In this document: piece after piece, positions 22,704 to 31,675 of the stretch | Position numbering within the stretch: the first letter of the stretch is position 1 | Layout of the letters: each line of letters starts with the position of its first letter | Assembly (NCBI GenBank): GCA_018056955.1 | Contig: JAGPEQ010000005.1 | Coordinates: forward strand, 11,715-45,956 | Reading direction: 5' to 3' | Length of the DNA stretch: 34,242 bases | DNA from: Bacteroidales bacterium | Lineage (GTDB): Bacteria > Bacteroidota > Bacteroidia > Bacteroidales > Tenuifilaceae | Translations under genes and position numbers: made by a program | Notes under the pieces: model-generated | What the model was told of the DNA's origin: nothing | The model's database searches: none | What the model saw: only the letters and a program-made list of their open reading frames with translations

Positions 22704-24884
22704 CTAAAGGTTTTCCTTAATATAGTTAGTCATAAGCGTGTAGAGGTGCATAGTAGTATTTCCGCCACGTATGCCGTGGTTTTTGTCAGGATATACCATT
22801 ACGTCGAACTGCTTGCCGGCCTGAACCAACTTCTCTATCATTTCAACTGAGTTCTGGAAATGAACATTATCATCGGCTGTGCCGTGGATTAGAAGGAATT
22901 TGCCCTTTAACTTGTCAACATGGTTAATTGGGGAGTTATTATCGTAGCCCAAAGGGTTATCCTGGGGTAGGCCCATGAAACGCTCGGTGTAAATTGAGTC
23001 GTAGTAGCGCCAGTTAGTAACGGGTGCAACGGCAATGGCCATGCGGAATACATCGGCGCCTTTGAATAGGCAAAGGCTCGACATGTAGCCACCGTAGCTC
23101 CAACCCCATATCCCTATTCTGCTGCCATCCACAAAAGGAAGGGTTTGCAGATATTTAGCGGTTTCAATCTGATCAATGGATTCGTAATATCCCAGTTGCC
23201 CGTAGGTCATCTTCTTGAACTGCTCACCTCGTCCGCCAGTGCCACGACCATCGACACAAACAACCATGTAGCCTTGGGTTGCCAAGTACTCATCCCAACC
23301 AATACGGAAATTATCAGTAACCGACTGTGAGCCTGGGCCACTGTACTGGTACATCATAACCGGATAGCGTTTGGTGCTGTCAAAATTAAGGGGTTTAACC
23401 ATATAGCCATAGAGCTCAACTCCCTCGGAGGTTTTGAAGGTGAAAAACTCCTTCTGGGGGATATCGTATTGCTCAAGCTTTTCCTTAAGTTTTTGGTTAT
23501 CCTCCATCACTCTTACCTGTTTCCCATTTGCTTTGTAAAGGGTAACGCTCAGGGGCGAGGTAATTGAAGAGTTGTATACCATGTAATACTTATAGTTTTT
23601 TGTAAAAACTGCGCTATTCGTTCCACTGTTCGGGGAAAGTTTTCGAATTTGTCCTTTAGAATCAACTGAAAAAATAGCCTTCCGCAACGGGGTTTGGTCG
23701 TAGCCAAGATAGTAAATGGTTTTCTCCTTTGGATTATAACCGCTAACCGATATCACCTCGTTTGAACCACTTGTGATTTGTTGGATTGCTTTGTTTTGCC
23801 AATCGTATAGGTAAATATGTTTATATCCATCGCGTTCAGATGTTAAAATAAAGCGTTTCCCATCGGGGATAATGGTTAGATAATCATCGGAAACCTCCTC
23901 TATGTAATACTTATTTGTTTCTGTAAACACACTTTCAGAATTGCCGCTTGCTGCATCGGCAATTAGTATGTCAATTTGATTCTGAAGTCTATTGAGCCTA
24001 ATCATACAAAGTTTATCGGAGGTAGGCATCCACTTTATACGCGCAATGTACTGGTCAGTATTTGGGCCAACATCCATTTGGTTTGTTACTTTGCTATCTA
24101 GGTTGTACACATGAATTGTTACAATGGAATTATCTTCACCAGCCTTAGGATATTTAAAGGTATAGTTCTCGGGGTATAGATTACGCTCGTACATGGTCAT
24201 GTTAAACATCTTAACACGGCTTTCATCAAAGCGGAAGTAAGCAAGTTTTTTGGAGTCGGGCGACCACTGTAAACCTGTGGTAAGGGCAAACTCCTCCTCG
24301 TAAACCCAATCGGCTGCCCCGTTAATAATACTATTATACTCGCCATCGGTTGTCACTTGAATCTCTTCAAAGTTATTCAAGTCAACAATATAGATATTAT
24401 TGCTACGAACAAAGGCCACCTTGCTGCCATCGGGCGAGAACGCTGCATTCATTTGTGGTCCGTTCGACGATAATCGCCTTAACTCTTTGGTTTTAATGTT
24501 GTAAATAAAATTTTCAGCGGTGTAGGAATGGCGGTAGATGGATTGTGGATTGGTTTCAACCAACATCTTGGTTTCATCGGCTGAGAGTTGATAACCCGAC
24601 ATTGCATTTAGGTCTGGCACATCAAAAACTGTAGGGTCGAATAATACTTCTACCTGATCGCCCGTGGCAAGTTTAAACTTAGCCACTTGTCGTTTATCGT
24701 TTAACGCTGAGTAGTACTCATCATCGTTCATGGGTGTAAGCCCCCAAATACTTTTTGAGCGGAATGTACCCTTTTTAAAAAGATCGTCCAGGGTAATTTG
24801 CTGCTTGGCAACCTGTGCCGTTGAAAGCTGAAGCCCAGCAACTAAAACTGAAAGCAACAAAAGAATTACTCTTCTCATACGCAT
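22704..24884 (-). CDS. Dipeptidyl peptidase IV (S9B serine peptidase)
   Basis: A 726-residue exported enzyme that removes X-Pro (or X-Ala) dipeptides from peptide N-termini. It has a signal peptide ending near STAQ and an eight-bladed N-terminal propeller with the DWVYEEEF segment (the Glu pair that binds the substrate amino end). The alpha/beta-hydrolase domain carries GWSYGG (Ser596), HGTADDNVHF (Asp about 671) and DKNHGIRGG (His703). Length and motif order match bacterial DPP-IV. Its own terminator separates it from the U5 promoter. It could trim peptides in the periplasm; a link to the cassette peptides is speculation. Confidence 0.93.
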   Translation of the reverse strand: MRMRRVILLLLSVLVAGLQLSTAQVAKQQITLDDLFKKGTFRSKSIWGLTPMNDDEYYSALNDKRQVAKFKLATGDQVEVLFDPTVFDVPDLNAMSGYQLSADETKMLVETNPQSIYRHSYTAENFIYNIKTKELRRLSSNGPQMNAAFSPDGSKVAFVRSNNIYIVDLNNFEEIQVTTDGEYNSIINGAADWVYEEEFALTTGLQWSPDSKKLAYFRFDESRVKMFNMTMYERNLYPENYTFKYPKAGEDNSIVTIHVYNLDSKVTNQMDVGPNTDQYIARIKWMPTSDKLCMIRLNRLQNQIDILIADAASGNSESVFTETNKYYIEEVSDDYLTIIPDGKRFILTSERDGYKHIYLYDWQNKAIQQITSGSNEVISVSGYNPKEKTIYYLGYDQTPLRKAIFSVDSKGQIRKLSPNSGTNSAVFTKNYKYYMVYNSSITSPLSVTLYKANGKQVRVMEDNQKLKEKLEQYDIPQKEFFTFKTSEGVELYGYMVKPLNFDSTKRYPVMMYQYSGPGSQSVTDNFRIGWDEYLATQGYMVVCVDGRGTGGRGEQFKKMTYGQLGYYESIDQIETAKYLQTLPFVDGSRIGIWGWSYGGYMSSLCLFKGADVFRMAIAVAPVTNWRYYDSIYTERFMGLPQDNPLGYDNNSPINHVDKLKGKFLLIHGTADDNVHFQNSVEMIEKLVQAGKQFDVMVYPDKNHGIRGGNTTMHLYTLMTNYIKENL

Positions 24885-25056
24885 TGGTTTTGGTTTTCTA
24901 TTTTGATATCAAAGTAAGCCAAATGTTTAAATCCGATTAGTCAGTAATACGGTTTTAACCATGGCACTAAGGTAGCAATAAAAAATTCACTGCCACATGA
25001 CAAAAAGCAATAGTTTTAAATCGATTGCGGATGTTAAAAGGTGTGAAAACCAAACT

Positions 25057-25091
25057 TTTGTTCCCCTATTCCATTTTTTTTAATACTTTTG
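25057..25091 (+). promoter_or_regulatory. Candidate ppdK promoter
   Basis: TTTG at 25057-25060 and TACTTTTG at 25084-25091, the latter an exact TAnnTTTG match, about 70 nt before the ppdK ATG. The spacing is slightly long for the consensus. Confidence 0.5.
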
Positions 25092-25162
25092 TAAGCTCAC
25101 GAAGAATTTGTTGAAACAAAGTAAATAAAACCCTTTAAGTTTAATTAAAAACTCAAAAATAG

Positions 25163-27889
25163 ATGTCGAAAGTAAAGAGAGTTTACGTCTTTGGAAACAA
25201 GACGGCCGAAGGAAAAGCAGACATGAAGAATCTGCTTGGCGGTAAGGGTGCAAACCTTGCAGAAATGTGCTTGTTAGGTTTACCAGTACCCGCAGGTTTT
25301 ACCATTACAACCGATACCTGTAATGAGTATTACAAGAATAACCATGAGCTACCTGCCGAATTGATCCCTGAAATATGGGATGCCATGGCAAAGGTTGAGC
25401 AGATGATGGGCATGAAGTATGGCGATGCAGAGAATCCACTTCTAGTGAGCTGCCGCTCAGGTGCCCGCAAGTCCATGCCCGGTATGATGGACACCGTACT
25501 GAACATTGGTCTTTGCTCTTCAACAATTCCCGGTCTTATTAAGAAAACCAACAACCCAAGATTTGTTTGGGACTCGTACCGTCGTCTAATTATGATGTAT
25601 GCCGACGTTGTGATGGAAAAGGCGGAAGGCATTGAGCCAGTTGATGGTAAGGGAATCCGCAAGCAACTCGATGATATTCTCGACGAATACAAACATAGCA
25701 AGGGATACAAGAGCGATACAGATTTAACTGCCGACGATCTTAAATTCTTAGCTGAGGAGTTCAAGAAGCAGGTTAAGAAGGTTCTTGGCAAGGAATTCCC
25801 CGATGATGCTAAGGAACAACTCCTGGGTGGTATTAAAGCCGTGTTCAAGAGCTGGAATGGTAAGAAAGCCGTTTCGTATCGTCGTATTGAGGGTATTCCC
25901 GATGATTGGGGAACAGCCGTTAACGTTCAAACCATGGTATTCGGTAACATGGGCGATACCTCAGCCACCGGTGTAGCCTTTACCCGCAACCCTGCAACCG
26001 GCGACAATGTATTCTATGGTGAATGGCTTATCAATGCCCAGGGTGAGGATGTGGTTGCCGGTATTCGTACGCCAAACCCTCTTAACAACGACACCAAGAA
26101 CGAGCAAAATAAGCATCTTCCCAGCATGGAGGAACTTATGCCAGGCACCTACAAGGAACTGGTTGAAATCCGCAACACCCTTGAAAAAGCTTTCAAGGAT
26201 ATGCAGGATATTGAGTTCACCATTCAGGAAGGTAAGCTATACATGTTACAGTGCCGTGCCGGTAAGCGTACAGGTACTGCTGCCCTGAACATGGCCATGG
26301 ATATGCTACACGAAGGATTGATCGATGAAAAGACCGCCGTTCTTCGTGTTGACCCCATACAGCTCGATGAACTACTTCACCCCATTTGCGATCCCAAGGA
26401 AGAAGCTAAAGTAACTCCGCTTGTAAAGGGATTACCCGCTGGTCCTGGTGCAGCAGTAGGTAAAGTTGTATTCACAGCCGAAGATGCAGTGGCATGGGCA
26501 CGTAAAGGCGAAAAGGTAATCCTGCTCCGCGAAGAAACCAACCCCGAGGACGTAGAAGGTATGCGTGCCGCAATGGGTATTCTTACCGCTCGTGGAGGTA
26601 TGACCTCACATGCAGCTCTTGTTGCTCGTGGCTGGGGTAAGTGCTGCATTGTTGGTGCAGGAGCACTCAAAGTAAATGCTGCTGATAAAACTGCCAAGAT
26701 TGAAGGTTCAAGCGTTGTTATTAAAGAAGGTGATATTCTAACCCTCAACGGTACCAAGGGACACGTATATAATGCTGAACTAAAACTTATGGAAGCCACT
26801 GAGAATCCTCGCTTCCAGGAGTTTATGAAGTTGGTTGACAAGTACCGTAAGATGGGTGTTCGCACCAATGCCGATACCCCTGAGGATGCCAAGGTAGCAC
26901 GTGACTTTGGAGCCGAAGGTATCGGTCTGTTCCGTACCGAGCATATGTTTTACGGTAAGGGTTCCGAAGAGCCATTGTTCTTGCTCCGCAAGATGATTCT
27001 TAGCTCAACCGAGGCAGAGCGCCGTAAGGCATTGGATGAGCTATTCGTTTACGTTAAGCGTGATGTTAAGAACACCATGCTTGCCATGGACACCCTACCC
27101 GTTACCTTCCGTCTGCTCGACCCACCCCTACATGAGTTTGTACCCCAAAGCCCCGAAAAACAAGCTGAACTAGCCAAGGCTTTAGGAATAACAGTTGAAG
27201 CAATTGTTAAACGTGGCGAGGCCCTTCACGAGGTTAACCCCATGATGGGTCACCGTGGCGTGCGCCTTGGTGTAACCTATCCCGAAGTTTCCGAAATGCA
27301 GATCCGTGCCATTTTTGAGGCTACAGCTGAGCTGATGAAGGAAGGCAAAACTCCTAAGCCTGAAATCATGGTACCCGTTACCTGCGATGTATCGGAACTC
27401 GATTTCACCAAGAAAATTGTTGACCGCGTTTACGCTGAGGTTTGCAATAAGTTTGGCATCAAAGCCATTGAGTATAAGTACGGCACAATGATTGAGATAC
27501 CTCGCGCCTGCTTACTTGCCGACAGAATGGCAAAAACAGCCGAGTTCTTCTCCTTTGGTACCAACGACCTCACCCAGATGACCTTTGGTTTCAGCCGTGA
27601 TGATATTGGCGGATTCCTCCACGATTATCTGGATAAGAAAATGCTTGCAGCTGACCCATTCCAAACCATCGATCAGGATGGCGTAGGCCAGCTAATTGAG
27701 ATGGCAGTGGCCAAGGGCCGCAATACACGCCCTGAACTTAAGGTAGGTATTTGCGGCGAACAGGGTGGCGATCCTGCTTCGGTTGAGTTCTGTTTCAAGA
27801 ACGGCTTAACCTACGTAAGCTGCTCACCATTCCGCGTTCCCATTGCACGCCTAGCCGCTGCTCAAGCAAGTATTAAATACGGAAAGTAA
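25163..27889 (+). CDS. ppdK: Pyruvate, phosphate dikinase
   Basis: A 908-residue cytoplasmic enzyme interconverting pyruvate + ATP + Pi and PEP + AMP + PPi, giving flexible flow between glycolysis and gluconeogenesis. It has an N-terminal ATP-grasp domain starting KRVYVFGNKTAEG and LLGGKGANLAEM, and a central phosphohistidine domain with GGMTSHAALVARGWGK (catalytic His483). The C-terminal PEP/pyruvate barrel has GLFRTEHMF, SFGTNDLTQMTFG and GICGEQGGDP (Cys864). Length is typical. Codon usage differs visibly from the AT-rich cassettes: many GGT/CGT/AAG codons suggest high expression. It is single-gene, with its own promoter and a strong terminator. Confidence 0.97.
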   Translation: MSKVKRVYVFGNKTAEGKADMKNLLGGKGANLAEMCLLGLPVPAGFTITTDTCNEYYKNNHELPAELIPEIWDAMAKVEQMMGMKYGDAENPLLVSCRSGARKSMPGMMDTVLNIGLCSSTIPGLIKKTNNPRFVWDSYRRLIMMYADVVMEKAEGIEPVDGKGIRKQLDDILDEYKHSKGYKSDTDLTADDLKFLAEEFKKQVKKVLGKEFPDDAKEQLLGGIKAVFKSWNGKKAVSYRRIEGIPDDWGTAVNVQTMVFGNMGDTSATGVAFTRNPATGDNVFYGEWLINAQGEDVVAGIRTPNPLNNDTKNEQNKHLPSMEELMPGTYKELVEIRNTLEKAFKDMQDIEFTIQEGKLYMLQCRAGKRTGTAALNMAMDMLHEGLIDEKTAVLRVDPIQLDELLHPICDPKEEAKVTPLVKGLPAGPGAAVGKVVFTAEDAVAWARKGEKVILLREETNPEDVEGMRAAMGILTARGGMTSHAALVARGWGKCCIVGAGALKVNAADKTAKIEGSSVVIKEGDILTLNGTKGHVYNAELKLMEATENPRFQEFMKLVDKYRKMGVRTNADTPEDAKVARDFGAEGIGLFRTEHMFYGKGSEEPLFLLRKMILSSTEAERRKALDELFVYVKRDVKNTMLAMDTLPVTFRLLDPPLHEFVPQSPEKQAELAKALGITVEAIVKRGEALHEVNPMMGHRGVRLGVTYPEVSEMQIRAIFEATAELMKEGKTPKPEIMVPVTCDVSELDFTKKIVDRVYAEVCNKFGIKAIEYKYGTMIEIPRACLLADRMAKTAEFFSFGTNDLTQMTFGFSRDDIGGFLHDYLDKKMLAADPFQTIDQDGVGQLIEMAVAKGRNTRPELKVGICGEQGGDPASVEFCFKNGLTYVSCSPFRVPIARLAAAQASIKYGK

Positions 27890-27912
27890 TTCTGGTATAA
27901 TATTTGTACGAA

Positions 27913-27939
27913 AACGCCCTGAAATCAGGGCGTTTTTTT
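27913..27939 (+). terminator. ppdK terminator
   Basis: AACGCCCTGA/TCAGGGCGTT stem, AA centre, seven T. It is a strong intrinsic terminator 24 nt after the stop. Confidence 0.92.
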
Positions 27940-27940
27940 A

Positions 27941-27948
27941 TACTTTTG
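27941..27948 (+). promoter_or_regulatory. Candidate -7 box for the ankyrin gene
   Basis: TACTTTTG matches TAnnTTTG and stands immediately after the ppdK terminator. The start of transcription would be about 10 nt before the ATG at 27967. No clear -33 TTTG is seen. Confidence 0.4.
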
Positions 27949-27966
27949 CGTATTACAATATTTTTT

Positions 27967-29370
27967 ATGTATTTAAAATTAAGGTATTACCTGTTTATAC
28001 CCTTACTCTTATTTATAGGGAAAACGAATATAACATTTGGACAAGATCCTGTAATCGATTCAGCATGGGTTATATCAACCTACAACTACCTTTTAATGGT
28101 TGAAGCGGATTCAGGCAATATTGAAAAAGTTAGAACGCTATTATACCTTGGAGCCGACCCAAACACAAGCGATGAAAACGGTGTAACCCCATTGATGTTT
28201 GCAGTTCAATCGGGCAACATAGATTTAGTAGAATTGCTCATTGATAATGGGGCAAATGTAAACGCTTACCCTACCAATGGCAACACGGCTCTCCATGCTG
28301 CTGTTATAGCTGCAAACGATAGTGTTGCTGAGTTGCTTATTAAAAAGGGGGCAGATGTAAATGCCAAAAATGTGAAAGGGCTTACCCCTCTGCATTTTGC
28401 TGTGTGGTATGGACTCCCATACCTCACCGACATCTTAATCTACTACGGCTCCGACCTTAACGCTATTGATTACCAAGGAAATACACCACTAATGCTGTCT
28501 GTATACAGCGGAGCAAAGCTAAGCACAAGGTTACTCCTTGAGAATGGCGCCAACCCAGATATACCCGATAATAAGGGGGTGACACCCTTGATGGTTGCTG
28601 CACAATTCAACGATACTGTTATCTGCAACTACCTTACTACCTATGGTGCTGATTTATCGCTCTGCGATTCCAGGGGTGCTAATGCCCTTTGCTATGCTAT
28701 TGCCAATAAATCGAACGAAATTGTTAAATGTTTGAGCGAATTTGATGCCCTTAAGTTCCCTCTTAAAAAGAGTTATTACCAAATTGCCCGCGAATACAAC
28801 AATAAGGAAGCCATGCAGTTTTTTGCCAGTAATGGAATTAAAACTAAAATCAAACCATCAATTACTTCAGTTTACTTTGGCATAGGAACAAGCTTTTCAA
28901 AACATGAGTTTCTATTAGGCTATCATTTGGGGGTTTTTGAACAAATAACCCAAACAGAGTTCTCGCTGGGTTACCTCTACCGGCCATCTGCAACTGCCTC
29001 GCTAACCACTATCGACGGACAACTTTACCAGTATTGGGAAAAGAGAAACATACTACAGCTAAACATCCGCAAATACTATAACCTGTTTAGCTACAAAGGG
29101 AAAAACATTATTTCGTTTGCGGCAATTGGTGCAGGACCAGCGTTCCGGAACTACAGGGGAACATCCTCGAACCCGAAAACACATTTTACAACCAACTTTT
29201 CTGGGGGTCTATCGATAAAAGGTGATGCAATGGAGTATTCGATAGGTGTTGGGTATAATTTTTATAAAGAGCTTGGAGTATCACCCTATTTCTACACCAT
29301 ATCAGCCAAAATCCATTTTAATGTGTTAAATCCTAAGGTTGTATACAAAAATGTAAAACATGTTCAGTAA
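27967..29370 (+). CDS. Exported ankyrin-repeat protein with beta-barrel-like C-terminus
   Basis: A 467-residue protein. It has a signal peptide (about 1-26, ending TFGQ), then roughly seven ankyrin repeats (about residues 40-270: GVTPLMFAVQSGN, GNTALHAAVIA, GLTPLHFAVWYG, GNTPLMLSVYSG, GVTPLMVAAQFN). The C-terminal part of about 170 residues is rich in alternating aromatic/Gly strands (FGIGTSFSKHEFLLGY, FAAIGAGPAF, YSIGVGYNFY) and resembles a small outer-membrane barrel. A longer frame begins at 27904, but that would overlap the ppdK terminator, so I start at the ATG preceding the signal peptide. The downstream gene overlaps by 11 bp, implying a coupled partner. Function unknown. Confidence 0.75.
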   Translation: MYLKLRYYLFIPLLLFIGKTNITFGQDPVIDSAWVISTYNYLLMVEADSGNIEKVRTLLYLGADPNTSDENGVTPLMFAVQSGNIDLVELLIDNGANVNAYPTNGNTALHAAVIAANDSVAELLIKKGADVNAKNVKGLTPLHFAVWYGLPYLTDILIYYGSDLNAIDYQGNTPLMLSVYSGAKLSTRLLLENGANPDIPDNKGVTPLMVAAQFNDTVICNYLTTYGADLSLCDSRGANALCYAIANKSNEIVKCLSEFDALKFPLKKSYYQIAREYNNKEAMQFFASNGIKTKIKPSITSVYFGIGTSFSKHEFLLGYHLGVFEQITQTEFSLGYLYRPSATASLTTIDGQLYQYWEKRNILQLNIRKYYNLFSYKGKNIISFAAIGAGPAFRNYRGTSSNPKTHFTTNFSGGLSIKGDAMEYSIGVGYNFYKELGVSPYFYTISAKIHFNVLNPKVVYKNVKHVQ

Positions 29371-29782
29371 GATATTTAAGTTACTAACCATTTTGCTAAT
29401 TGTTCTGGCGCCCTACTCCTGTGAGGAAATGGAGTTCTTTATAGTTAACTGCGATGAGTGTTATGAATTGAAACCTGACAAAATTGATGTTCGCCTAAAA
29501 TTCACCATTAACAATGAGAACCAAGTAGTTTACTTTGAACTATACAGTGGAAATCCTGAAAACGGAGTTTTGTTTTTTAGTGGAAATACTACCATAAGCG
29601 AAAAAGTATTCCAGTTCGATGCCAACTCGTACTACTCAATAAAAGCGTATTACACAAGTAAAGGAAGGCAAATAATTGTAATTGATGCAACTACAGTTAA
29701 ACTAAAATATGATAAGTCGTCGTGCTCCAGCCCCTGTTACACAATTTCAGGCGATATACTTGATGCTCGCCTCAGGTATTAA
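29360..29782 (+). CDS. Small Cys-containing lipoprotein, unknown function
   Basis: A 140-residue predicted lipoprotein (lipobox PYSC). The mature part begins with an acidic stretch and a CDEC pair, continues with beta-rich sequence (VRLKFTINNENQVVYFELYSG) and ends with a second Cys pair, SSCSSPCYTISGD. This suggests an immunoglobulin-like or other beta-sandwich domain closed by disulfides. Its ATG lies inside the last codons of the ankyrin-repeat gene (11-bp overlap), so translation is probably coupled. I do not recognise a family. Confidence 0.65.
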   Translation: MFSKIFKLLTILLIVLAPYSCEEMEFFIVNCDECYELKPDKIDVRLKFTINNENQVVYFELYSGNPENGVLFFSGNTTISEKVFQFDANSYYSIKAYYTSKGRQIIVIDATTVKLKYDKSSCSSPCYTISGDILDARLRY

Positions 29783-29919
29783 AACATGTTTTTTAGCAAT
29801 GTTTTAAAACCATGTTTTCAAACTACTAAAAACCAACCGATAATTCAAAACAATATTAGTTACTTCGCCGTAAGTATTAGTGTTTAGCAAGTATCAGTAT
29901 AAATATAAAATTGATTACG

Positions 29920-31617
29920 GTGAAGAGACAACTGCTTATCAGGGATGTAACCCTTAGAGATGGACAGCAATCGCTGTTTGCCACCCGAATGACTCAGAAA
30001 CAGGTTGAAAGGGTATTACCTTACTACCGTGAAGCCGGGTTTTACGCCATGGAGGTATGGGGTGGTGCCGTTCCCGACTCCGTAATGCGATATCTGAACG
30101 AAGATCCATGGTATAGGCTCGAAAGCATTAAAGCTGCTATTGGCGATACTTCAAAACTCACGGCCCTTTCCAGGGGACGCAATCTTTTTGGGTACAACCC
30201 ATATCCCGAAGAGGTGATTGAAGGATTTAACCGCAATGCGGTTAAATCGGGGATTTCCATCATGCGTATATTCGATGCCCTTAACGATACAGAGAATATT
30301 CGCAGCACCGTAAAGTATGTAAAGGAAAATGGAGGCATGGCCGACTGTACCGTTTGCTTTACCGTTGACCCTAAATTTTCCCGTAAGGATAGGATTAAAG
30401 CCATGCTAAGCGGTAAAACCTTACCCCGTAAAATCTTTACTGAAAAGTATTATATAGCTAAGGCCAAGGAGCTCGAGGCCATGGGTGCCGATATGATTAC
30501 CCTAAAAGATATGGCCGGATTGGTTACCCCTGAGCAGTCGGCTGCAATTATTTCGGCGCTAAAACGCGAGATTAAAGTGCCTATCGATTTCCATACGCAC
30601 TGTACACCGGGTTATGGTTTGGCATCAACCCTTACAGCCATTGTAAATGGGGTTGATATTGTTGATACTGCCATATGGAATTTTGCTGGTGGTCCAGCAG
30701 CACCAGCATTTGAACTTATTCAGATTTTCTGCGATAAAATGGGGATAGATACTGGTGTTAACCTGAAGGCTGTAGCCAGTATTAACGCAGAACTTAAAAC
30801 CATTCGCACAGAGCTAAAGGAACTTGACACCTACGAGTTACCCATTGACTTTGATATAACCAGCTATAATCTCCCTGCACGTATCGATAACCTGTTTGAG
30901 CAAGCCATTCTGTTTGCCCAGTCGGGCAAGTACGATGCCCTACTTGATGCTTGCCAGGCCATAGAGCGTTACTTTAATTTCCCCGAACCCGATGAGAACG
31001 TTAAAAACGCTGAGATTCCGGGGGGAATGTACACCAATATGCTGGCACAGCTCAAGCAGCTAAAGCTTGAAAACCTACTTCCAAGGGTGCTAGAAATCAT
31101 CCCAACCGTAAGGCTCGACGCCGGTTGCCCTCCGCTGGTTACACCCACCAGCCAGATTGTTGGTGCGCAAGCCGTAAACTGTGCTATTGACGAAAGTAAA
31201 GGACAGCCCTTCTACACCAATAAATCCATACAGTTCGTAAACCTTGTTAAAGGGATATACGGGAGAACTCCCTTACCAATTGACCCGCAATTCCGCTTGA
31301 AGATTGCCGGCGTAGCCGAGGAAACCCCTTACGACACATCTAACTACAAAAAACAGCCAAACCCAGCGTTCCCTGAATATGGTGAGAATGTGAAATTGGC
31401 CATGAACGAGAAGGAAGAATTGCTGCTTGAGCTATTCCCTACCGTAGCGGAAAAATATCTTCGCGATAAAGTGGTAAACCATTATGAGTCAATTAAGCGC
31501 CAGAAGGAGGAAGAGGTTCAGCGTAAAATTCAGGAGGAAAAACAAAAGTACTACTCAATGACCGAGGAACAACGCTGGAAAAGGCTTCTGGATGGATTAC
31601 AGCAATATTTCTGTTAA
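29920..31617 (+). CDS. Biotin-dependent carboxyltransferase subunit (OadA/PycB-like)
   Basis: An approximately 565-residue carboxyltransferase of the oxaloacetate decarboxylase alpha / pyruvate carboxylase subunit B group, moving a carboxyl group between biotin and pyruvate/oxaloacetate. RDVTLRDGQQSLFATRM opens the HMGL-like barrel; MEVWGGA, IFDALND, TLKDMAG (active-site Lys) and DFHTHCTPGYG (metal-binding HTH) follow, then the conserved carboxylase domain (PGGMYTNMLAQLKQ). The C-terminus is a charged helix and has no biotinyl MKM domain, so it must use a separate carrier protein. No ATG is available at the start: TTG at 29911 or GTG at 29920 are candidates; the GTG gives MKRQLLIRD and I prefer it. 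It is not in an operon here with carrier or membrane subunits. Confidence 0.85.
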   Translation: MKRQLLIRDVTLRDGQQSLFATRMTQKQVERVLPYYREAGFYAMEVWGGAVPDSVMRYLNEDPWYRLESIKAAIGDTSKLTALSRGRNLFGYNPYPEEVIEGFNRNAVKSGISIMRIFDALNDTENIRSTVKYVKENGGMADCTVCFTVDPKFSRKDRIKAMLSGKTLPRKIFTEKYYIAKAKELEAMGADMITLKDMAGLVTPEQSAAIISALKREIKVPIDFHTHCTPGYGLASTLTAIVNGVDIVDTAIWNFAGGPAAPAFELIQIFCDKMGIDTGVNLKAVASINAELKTIRTELKELDTYELPIDFDITSYNLPARIDNLFEQAILFAQSGKYDALLDACQAIERYFNFPEPDENVKNAEIPGGMYTNMLAQLKQLKLENLLPRVLEIIPTVRLDAGCPPLVTPTSQIVGAQAVNCAIDESKGQPFYTNKSIQFVNLVKGIYGRTPLPIDPQFRLKIAGVAEETPYDTSNYKKQPNPAFPEYGENVKLAMNEKEELLLELFPTVAEKYLRDKVVNHYESIKRQKEEEVQRKIQEEKQKYYSMTEEQRWKRLLDGLQQYFC

Positions 31618-31649
31618 CTTCAATAGGTTTAGGTTAAAAGTTAGGTTGA

Positions 31650-31675
31650 AAAAAAGGGGCTCTTGCCCCTTTTTT
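31650..31675. terminator. Bidirectional terminator
   Basis: An AAAAGGGGC/GCCCCTTTT stem with a 4-nt loop flanked by A-run and T-run, placed between two convergent genes. It can work on both strands. Confidence 0.9.

Noticed and set aside
25305-26892. Minus-strand frames within ppdK
   Set aside because: They are shadows of a long, well-conserved gene with biased codons.
27904-27966. Longer start for the ankyrin-repeat protein
   Set aside because: It overlaps the ppdK terminator; the ATG at 27967 directly precedes a signal peptide.
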